Of a DNA stretch of 10,445 bases, positions 1-5,176 are shown piece after piece. Each line of letters opens with the position of its first letter. Within the stretch, counting starts at the first letter, position 1. Both the position numbers and the translations under genes were made by a program. The notes beneath the pieces are model-generated. The model was not told where the DNA came from and searched no databases. It worked only from the letters and a program-made list of their open reading frames with translations. Source of the DNA: Mycobacterium sp. (GTDB lineage Bacteria; Actinomycetota; Actinomycetes; Mycobacteriales; Mycobacteriaceae); assembly GCA_025965815.1 (NCBI GenBank), contig JAOPWF010000491.1, forward strand, positions 1 through 10,445. Direction: 5' to 3'.

Positions 1-474
1 TTGCTCACCGGTGGCGACGGCGTCTATGTTGGCGCCGAGGAACAGGAAATCCCAGGAGAATTCGCTCTCCTGCCGGTGGATCGCCGACCGGACTCCCTTG
101 TGCGTCCATTCGCCGCTGGAATTCTCATGGCCATCGGTCAGCACAACAATCGTCACTTTGCCGGGCCGCTCCGCCTCCGGTCGGCCAGCCAGATTCGCGC
201 CGATGTCGGTGATCAGCCGACCCAACGCGTCGTACAACGCGGTGGCGCCGCGGGGTTGCAGGTCCAATGGAGGGACCTCGCCGACCGGGCGATCCGGGTA
301 GACAACCTCGTACTCGGTGTCGAACTGAGCCAGGGTCACCCGCACGTCCCCGGCCTGACCACGTTGCTCACCGATGAATGCGTTGAAGCCACCCTCGGTG
401 TCGGACTTGATGGATTCCATCGATCCGGAGCGATCGAGCAGTACCGCGATGAGTGAGCGATTGGGATCCGTCAT
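1..474 (-). CDS. VWA (von Willebrand factor A) domain protein, C-terminus cut off
   Basis: Read on the minus strand from ATG at 474 this is open to the window edge: 158 residues with no stop, so the C-terminal part lies outside. A good Shine-Dalgarno (AAAAGGAG) sits 5-6 nt before the ATG and fixes the start. The fold is a stand-alone VWA domain: a hydrophobic strand leads into the MIDAS motif DRSGSM (D14, S16, S18), the second metal-site residue is T78 in RGATALYDAL, and the third is D114 in VVLTDGHENSS. All metal-coordinating positions are present, so metal-dependent ligand binding is expected. There is no signal peptide, so it is probably cytoplasmic. It is divergent from the SMR pair across 158 bp. 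Known stand-alone bacterial VWA proteins of this type are about 200-250 residues with no settled role; the partner is unknown. Confidence 0.9.
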   Translation of the reverse strand, partial: MTDPNRSLIAVLLDRSGSMESIKSDTEGGFNAFIGEQRGQAGDVRVTLAQFDTEYEVVYPDRPVGEVPPLDLQPRGATALYDALGRLITDIGANLAGRPEAERPGKVTIVVLTDGHENSSGEWTHKGVRSAIHRQESEFSWDFLFLGANIDAVATGEQ

Positions 475-632
475 AAGTGCTCCTTTTGGCCGTGCGGTGA
501 ACAAGCGACTAAACCCAGGTTACCGACCGGTACCGACACTCCACCTGGTCAGCTGCTCCGCGTAGCGTCGTCGGACGCCGCGTCGGGATATCCTTGCCGC
601 GGCCCGAGAGGCGAACCGGAGGTGCGGCAGTC

Positions 633-977
633 GTGACGAGGTGGGCCCTGCTGGCCGCAGCCATCCTGACCGAGGTCGCCGCGACCTTGTCGCTGCGGGC
701 ATCTCAGGACAATTCGATCTGGCTGGTGGCCGTCGTGGCGGGCTACGTCGCGTCGTTCGTTCTGTTGACGCTGGTGCTGCGGGCCGGCATGGCGATCGGT
801 GTGACGTACGGCATCTGGGGTGCGTGCGGGACGGCCCTGACCGCGCTGCTCGCCGCGGCGATCTTCGGGGATCCGTTCACCTGGCCGATCGGGGCGGGCA
901 TCGGGCTGATCATCGCCGGGGTGCTGCTGGTCGAGTTCGGGTCACCGCGCGCTCCGGCGGACGAGACCGCGCCGTGA
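633..977 (+). CDS. SMR-family multidrug efflux subunit, first of pair
   Basis: A 114-residue, four-helix small multidrug resistance protein, the family's usual size. GTG at 633 is chosen because GGAGGT at 618-623 lies 9 nt upstream and because it places the essential membrane carboxylate at E14 (ILTEVAATL), as in EmrE; an upstream TTG at 594 would only add a non-conserved leader. The second signature, a Trp in helix 3, is W62 in GVTYGIWGACG. Helices run roughly 3-21, 29-50, 55-77 and 84-102, with short loops. SMR proteins exchange protons for cationic drugs or small polar cations in the inner membrane. It overlaps the next SMR gene at its stop, suggesting coupled translation and a heterodimer of the EbrAB/YkkCD kind. 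A possible -10 hexamer TATCCT lies at 589-594. The substrate is not predictable. Confidence 0.93.
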   Translation: MTRWALLAAAILTEVAATLSLRASQDNSIWLVAVVAGYVASFVLLTLVLRAGMAIGVTYGIWGACGTALTALLAAAIFGDPFTWPIGAGIGLIIAGVLLVEFGSPRAPADETAP

Positions 978-1300
978 TGTGGCTGGCCCTGGCCGCCGCG
1001 ATCCTCATCGAGGTCGCCGCGACCTTGGCACTGCGCGCCTCCAACGGCTTCCGCAAGAAGATCTGGATCATTCCCGTCGTCACCGGCTACACCGCGTCGT
1101 TCTCACTGCTGTGGCTGTCGCTGTCCCTCGGGATGCCGGTGGGCATCGCATACGGCGTCTGGTCAGCCTGCGGGGTGGCGCTGGTCGCTGTGATGGCCCG
1201 GTTCCTGTTCAAAGAGCCCCTGACCTGGCTGATGGGTCTCGGCATCGCGCTGATCGTCGGCGGGGTGCTGACCATCGAGCTGCTCGGCACGGTTCACTAG
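977..1300 (+). CDS. SMR-family multidrug efflux subunit, second of pair
   Basis: A 107-residue, four-helix SMR protein. The sequence GTGATG at 974-979 offers GTG 974 (4-nt overlap with the first gene's TGA) or ATG 977 (1-nt overlap); ATG is used here, and either start implies translational coupling. The membrane carboxylate is E12 in ILIEVAATL, and the helix-3 Trp is W62 in GIAYGVWSACG. The two subunits are clearly paralogous and share an identical 19-nt stretch encoding EVAATL, as expected from tandem duplication. The loop between helices 1 and 2 is more basic here (NGFRKK) than in the partner (QDNS), and loop charge asymmetry is how paired SMR subunits insert in opposite orientations. The TAG stop overlaps the stop of the convergent MFS gene in the palindrome CTAG (1297-1300). 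Confidence 0.93.
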   Translation: MWLALAAAILIEVAATLALRASNGFRKKIWIIPVVTGYTASFSLLWLSLSLGMPVGIAYGVWSACGVALVAVMARFLFKEPLTWLMGLGIALIVGGVLTIELLGTVH

Positions 1301-2499
1301 CGGCGGGCATTGCTGAGTGCCCCGGCCAGGGCCATCACCGCGATGCCGGCCACCGGGACGATGAGCAGGCCGACTCGCAGGCTGGTGGCGTCGGCGATGA
1401 GCCCGACGATCGGCGGCGAAAGCACGAACCCGAGGCGCATCAGCCACGCCAGCGCTGTCAGCCCGGTACCGGGCCGCAGGCCGGGCAGCTGATCGGCGCC
1501 GTGCATGGCGGCGGGGATCAGGGTGGCCACCCCCAGACCGGCCACGGCGAACCCGGCGATCGTGCCGGGGACACTCGGGAGCGCCAGGGCGGCCCCCATC
1601 CCGACGACGACCATCAGCCCGCCACCGCGCGCGACCGCACGCTGGCCGAACCGGTCGACAAGGCGGTCGCCGAGGAGCCGTCCGATGAACTGGAATCCGA
1701 CCAGGGCGATGTAGCCGAATGCGGCAAGCGCGGCGGGCGCACCCAGGCTGTCGCGCAGATACAGCGTCGCCCACGAACTTCCGGCGTCTTCTACCGCGGC
1801 GCCTGCGATAGCGATCAACACCAGCGCGAGAAGCACCCCGTACACCCGGAAGCCGGCGCCGGCGCGTGCGTCGCCGTCCGTCCGGGCCGCGTCGTCATCG
1901 TCGCGGTCGGGGCCCTTCAGCAGATGCCGGTACGCGGCCAGAACCACGGCGCTGAACAGGACGGCGGAAAAACCCAGGTGCACCCCGCGAGGGATGTGCA
2001 GCGCGATGGCCCCCGCGCCCATCAGGCCGCCCAGGATCGCTCCCGCGGACCAGACGGCGTGCAGGGAGTTCAGCACCGAACGTCCATAGCTCCGCTGGAC
2101 CCGCAGCCCGTGGGCGTTCTGCGCGACATCGGTGACCGCGTCCGCGGCGCCGGCGATGAACAGGGCACCGGCGAAGGTGACCGCCGACGGCGCAATCCCG
2201 GCGAGAAAGACGAACGTGGCGATCCCCAGCGTGCCGACCACCGCCACCCGCGAAGAGTGGAATCGCCGGATCAGGGCCGCGGCGGCGAGCCCGGCCACCA
2301 GCGCCCCAGCCGGAAAGGCGGCGATCGCCGCACCGTAGGCGGCGTTGGAAAGCCCCAGGTCGGTTTTGATCTCGGGGTACCTGGGCAGCAGGTTGGCGAA
2401 AATCGCTCCGTTGGTGAGGAACAGGGCGCTGGCAGCAATCCGCGCCCGGCGATCCTGCAGCGACACGGGAGGGTCATCGGGTCCGAGTGGTGATGGCAT
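1297..2499 (-). CDS. MFS transporter, YbjJ-like
   Basis: A 400-residue major facilitator permease with about 12 hydrophobic helices in two halves joined by an acidic cytoplasmic loop (about 195-215, GPDRDDDDAARTDGD). Family features include a conserved stretch NSLHAVWSAGAILGGLMGA (about 144-162), typical of the YbjJ/FucP-like branch, an SSWATLYLRD segment (241-250) after an acidic pair, and a second-half motif-A-like loop GDRLVDRFGQR (277-287). ATG at 2499 is chosen although its GGAGG is only about 3 nt away; an in-frame GTG at 2517 would add six residues. The substrate is unknown; sugars and drugs are both represented in this branch. It converges on the SMR operon with a 4-nt overlap and no terminator between, and is divergent from the decarboxylase by about 85 bp. 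Confidence 0.9.
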   Translation of the reverse strand: MPSPLGPDDPPVSLQDRRARIAASALFLTNGAIFANLLPRYPEIKTDLGLSNAAYGAAIAAFPAGALVAGLAAAALIRRFHSSRVAVVGTLGIATFVFLAGIAPSAVTFAGALFIAGAADAVTDVAQNAHGLRVQRSYGRSVLNSLHAVWSAGAILGGLMGAGAIALHIPRGVHLGFSAVLFSAVVLAAYRHLLKGPDRDDDDAARTDGDARAGAGFRVYGVLLALVLIAIAGAAVEDAGSSWATLYLRDSLGAPAALAAFGYIALVGFQFIGRLLGDRLVDRFGQRAVARGGGLMVVVGMGAALALPSVPGTIAGFAVAGLGVATLIPAAMHGADQLPGLRPGTGLTALAWLMRLGFVLSPPIVGLIADATSLRVGLLIVPVAGIAVMALAGALSNARR

Positions 2500-2584
2500 G
2501 CCCCTCCAGCGTCGCACTGCCCAAAGATGCTGGCTCAGCCGACCCGGGGCGAGTCAGCGCGGCCCAGGCGCCATGCTGAGGCGG

Positions 2585-3845
2585 ATGACTCAACCAGATG
2601 ATGTGCTGGGCCTGTTCCCGCGCTGGTCACAGCTGGCCGAGGACGGCACGCTGGTGGTGGGTGGCTGCCGGCTGGCCGAACTGGCCGACCAGTTCGGCAC
2701 ACCCGCGATCGTGGTGGCCGAACAGGCGCTGCGTCAGCGTGCCAAGGACTACCTGACCGCGTTCCGGAGCCGGTGGCAGCGGTGCGATGTGGCGTTCGCG
2801 TCGAAGTCGTTCCCGTGCACCGCCGTTCAGCGGGTGATGAGTGAAGAAGGCCTGCACCTCGACGTCGCCGGCGGCGGCGAGATCCTCACCGGAGTCAAAG
2901 CCGGCGCGGACCCGGCACGGTTGGTCCTGCACGGCAACGCCAAAACCGACGAGGAACTCGAGTTGGTCGTCCGGCACGGCGTCGGCCTGGTCGTGGTGGA
3001 CAACTTCGACGACATCGACCGGCTGGAGCGCATCGTTCCGGTCGGCCATCGCCAGCCCTGCCTGGTCCGTGTCATTCCGGGCGTCGAGGCCACCACGCAC
3101 GCCTCGCAGGCGACCGGGCATTCCGGGTCCAAGTTCGGCCTGTCACCGGTGGACGCCCGGCAGGCCATCGCCCCGATCGACGACAGCTCGCGGCTGCGGT
3201 TCGACGGTGTGCACGCCCACGTCGGATCACAGTTGCTCAACGTCGAGCAGCTGGCAGCCGCGGTCGAACCCATCTCCCGGCTCGGCACATTCGAGGTATA
3301 CGACCTCGGTGGCGGCCTCGGCGCCCGCTACACCTACAGCGAGCGGCCGCCGAGCCTGGACGCCTACGCCGACGCCATGGTGCCCAGGCCAAATCGCTAC
3401 TGCCCGACGGCAGCCGCATCATCGTCGAACCCGGGCGCAGCATCGTGGCCGCCAGCACCTGCACGGTGTACCGGGTCTCCACGGTGAAGCGCGGCGAGGT
3501 CACCCATGTCGCGGTGGACGGCGGCATGGGAGACAACCTCGAGGTCTCGCTGACCGGACAGCGCTTCGAGGCGACGATCGTCAACCGCGTCGGCGGCGGT
3601 GAGGCGGTGACCGTGGTCGGGCGGCACTGCGAATCCGGAAACCAGCTCGCCGACCGGGTGCCGTTGCGCGACCCGGCGGTCGGTGATCTGCTGGCGGTGC
3701 CTGTGGCGGGCGCCTACTGCTACACGATGTCCAACCAGTACAACGGCGCCCGGCGGGTGCCCGTGGTCTTCGTGGCGCCGGGCTGGCCCGGCTGGTGGTT
3801 CGCCGCGACACCTGGGACGACCTGCTGGTCCGCGACGTGGACTGA
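2585..3845 (+). pseudogene. Diaminopimelate decarboxylase-like fold-III PLP enzyme, two frame breaks
   Basis: Three consecutive reading frames together encode one complete enzyme of about 420 residues, the usual DAPDC/ODC length. Frame A (2585 to about 3382) holds the PLP lysine K74 in AFASKSFPC, the HVGSQ motif (212-216) and the phosphate-binding GGGLG (242-246). Frame B (about 3382-3774) continues with IIVEPGRS, the C-terminal active-site motif CESG and YTMSNQYNG. Frame C (about 3777-3845) supplies the last strand, ARLVVRRDTW, and a TGA. One missing base near 3380-3382 and one near 3775-3776 would restore a single frame; no other change is needed and all catalytic motifs survive. As written, translation ends at 3487, losing half of the active site. 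Decarboxylation of diaminopimelate or a related amino acid is the family activity. It is probably a paralogue of the housekeeping lysA, which would not stand alone here; substrate uncertain. ATG 2573 is an alternative start. Confidence 0.85.
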
Positions 3846-3851
3846 AGACGG

Positions 3852-4682
3852 TCAGAAGACGGCGAAGATCGGCCAGCCAATCTCGGTCTCCCACCTGGCC
3901 GGGTCCGCCGAATCGTGCGCGTCGCGCAGGTAGGTCTCGCGCAACGGGCCGTCGACGCTGAGCTCGTGCTCCGCGGCGTAGGTACCCAGCGCGCCGTAGG
4001 TGAGGTCGACGTCGGCGAGGTCGCCGCGGTGCATCATCACCGCCACCTCGGCGCCCGGCACGACGAACGGCTGCACCCGGCCGATGGTCCGCGCGCTGCC
4101 CTCGACGGGGATGAACACCGTCGCCTGCCCGTGTTCGTCCTCGATCAGCCCGCCGGCGAACAGGCCGCCCGCCGGACCGGTCGCGCGCAATCCCTGCGTC
4201 GCCTGCACAGTGGCGTACAGCTCGCCCAGTGCGCCCTGCCACCACGCGAGGATGTCGGCGCCCTCCACGACGGCGGAGACGGCGATCGCCGGCGTCTCCG
4301 CAATGGTGCGGTGCTCGATCCTCGGCGGTGTGCGGGGCCCCTCGATCAGTTTCCGCAGCGAGTCGACGGCGGCGCGGGTGCGGGCCAGCTCGTCCTCGAG
4401 CCGGTTCAGATGCACCGCGATCAGTGCGTTGCGCTCGGTGGCGTCGTCCGCACCGAGCACCGCCTTGACCTCCGGGATCGGCATGTCGAGGTCGCGCAGC
4501 CGCCGGATTACCTGGGCGACCGGCACTTGCGCGGGTGAATAGTGCCGGTAGCCGTTGCCCGGGTTGTTGAAGTCCGGCTCGAGCGGCCCGACGTCGTGGT
4601 AGTGGCGCAGTGTCTTCACGCTCAGCTGCGTTGCCCGCGAGAAGTCGCCGATAGTCAGGCCCACCGGGACGCCCCTTGACAT
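3852..4682 (-). CDS. MerR-family regulator with GyrI-like ligand-binding domain
   Basis: A 276-residue regulator of the BmrR type. Residues 9-28 (LTIGDFSRATQLSVKTLRHY) form the HTH, followed by the wing (NGYRHYSP, 43-50), a helical dimerisation segment (about 80-113) and a GyrI-like effector domain (about 123-276) ending in WETEIGWPI, where the family has its acidic residue for cationic ligands. Such proteins bind a hydrophobic or cationic ligand and untwist promoters with long spacers. Start choice: ATG 4682 lies exactly where the +1 of the promoter at 4689-4719 is expected, suggesting leaderless translation; GTG 4664 with AAGGGG 7 nt upstream is a real alternative, and ATG 4697 would fall within the promoter. 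It is divergent from the SnoaL-like gene, its likely target, and ends 6 nt from the decarboxylase stop. The inducer is unknown. Confidence 0.93.
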   Translation of the reverse strand: MSRGVPVGLTIGDFSRATQLSVKTLRHYHDVGPLEPDFNNPGNGYRHYSPAQVPVAQVIRRLRDLDMPIPEVKAVLGADDATERNALIAVHLNRLEDELARTRAAVDSLRKLIEGPRTPPRIEHRTIAETPAIAVSAVVEGADILAWWQGALGELYATVQATQGLRATGPAGGLFAGGLIEDEHGQATVFIPVEGSARTIGRVQPFVVPGAEVAVMMHRGDLADVDLTYGALGTYAAEHELSVDGPLRETYLRDAHDSADPARWETEIGWPIFAVF

Positions 4683-4688
4683 GCCTAC

Positions 4689-4719
4689 AGCCTGCATCCT
4701 CCCCCTACCGGAGGGTCAA
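4689..4719 (-). promoter_or_regulatory. merR promoter with MerR-type 19-bp spacer and operator
   Basis: On the minus strand, -35 TTGACC (4719-4714) and -10 CAGGCT (4694-4689) are separated by 19 bp instead of 17. The spacer carries the dyad CTCC-N7-GGAG (4713-4699), extendable by one base pair to CCTCC-N7-GGAGG. An overlong spacer with a central dyad is the hallmark of MerR-activated promoters. The expected start, seven bases after the -10, is A4682, the first base of an ATG. Confidence 0.72.
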
Positions 4720-4741
4720 GCCCGGACATGGGCTTGACCCT
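4712..4741. repeat. Perfect 12-bp inverted repeat at the divergent -35 elements
   Basis: AGGGTCAAGCCC (4712-4723), a 6-bp spacer, then GGGCTTGACCCT (4730-4741) form a perfect inverted repeat. It is largely explained by two identical promoter -35 regions (GGGC-TTGACC-CT) facing away from each other. The match extends 4 bp upstream of the -35 hexamers (GGGC), beyond what sigma recognition needs, so those bases may be part of a protein-binding site. Confidence 0.85.
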
Positions 4742-4764
4742 GCCGCAACCGGAGCACCCAGGCT
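4734..4764 (+). promoter_or_regulatory. SnoaL-like gene promoter, same MerR-type architecture
   Basis: On the plus strand, -35 TTGACC (4734-4739), a 19-bp spacer and -10 CAGGCT (4759-4764) match the merR promoter hexamer for hexamer. The spacer carries CTGC-N7-GGAG (4740-4754), in the same register as the opposing operator but with one mismatch in the dyad. The ATG at 4772 begins eight bases after the -10, so the transcript would be leaderless or have a leader of one base; no Shine-Dalgarno is seen. Control by the adjacent MerR protein is inferred. Confidence 0.7.
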
Positions 4765-4771
4765 CGGTTCC

Positions 4772-5116
4772 ATGACAAACCTCAACCCTGTGCTCAAGAA
4801 CCACATCGACGCCACGAACGCCTTCGACACCGACGAGATCGTGGCCACCTTCGCCGACGACGCCCTCGTCAACGACAACCACCGGGAGTTCAAGGGCACT
4901 GACGCCATCCGCGCCCGGGTGGACAAGGAACTCGTCGGTGACCACGTGACCATCGAGCCGATCGAGGTCGTCGAGCATTACGGCACCACGATCGTGCGCG
5001 GGCGCTACGACGGTGACTATCCGAAGGACGGGCTGCCGGACCCGCTGATCCTGACCAACTACTTCACCGTGCAGAACGGCGCGATCGTGAGCCTGTTCGT
5101 CATTCACAACCAGTGA
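4772..5116 (+). CDS. SnoaL/NTF2-like small protein
   Basis: A 114-residue protein with the cone-shaped SnoaL/NTF2-like pattern: N-terminal helices (NHIDATNAFDTDEIVATFA, 10-28), a DDALVNDNHREFKG turn (29-42), a GTDAIRARV helix (42-50), then strands IEVVEHYGTTIVRGRYDG, LTNYFTVQNGAIVSLFVI. Proteins of this class bind small hydrophobic molecules, some as isomerases or cyclases and many without known activity; no catalytic residue can be assigned here. It has no signal peptide and should be cytosolic. ATG 4772 fits the promoter geometry, while an in-frame extension to 4676 would run through the promoter and is rejected. Its pairing with a ligand-sensing MerR suggests that it handles or responds to the same ligand; that is inference. 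Confidence 0.87.
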   Translation: MTNLNPVLKNHIDATNAFDTDEIVATFADDALVNDNHREFKGTDAIRARVDKELVGDHVTIEPIEVVEHYGTTIVRGRYDGDYPKDGLPDPLILTNYFTVQNGAIVSLFVIHNQ

Positions 5117-5123
5117 CGGGTAC

Positions 5124-5145
5124 CGCGGGGCCACCCGGTCCCGCG
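5124..5145 (+). terminator. GC-rich hairpin after the SnoaL-like gene
   Basis: CGCGGG (5124-5129) and CCCGCG (5140-5145) can pair around a 10-nt loop, eight bases after the stop of the SnoaL-like gene. There is no T tract, so this would be a U-less terminator of the kind proposed for mycobacteria. It also lies about 30 nt before malQ, so it might instead be a leader structure of malQ. Such stems also arise by chance at this GC content. Confidence 0.35.
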
Positions 5146-5176
5146 CAGACGGCGCTCGGCAAGCAAGATTGTCGAC

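Noticed and set aside
1..456. Plus-strand open frame starting with TTG
   Set aside because: It is antisense to the VWA protein, whose complete MIDAS motif and Shine-Dalgarno show which strand codes.
979..2493. A 504-codon plus-strand open frame
   Set aside because: It lies out of frame over the second SMR gene and antisense to the MFS gene; its product is an R/G/H/D-rich low-complexity shadow typical of high-GC DNA.
3376..3785. Programmed -1 frameshifting in the decarboxylase
   Set aside because: Both breaks are compatible with -1 shifts, but neither site has a slippery heptamer, and two programmed shifts in a PLP decarboxylase have no precedent known to me.
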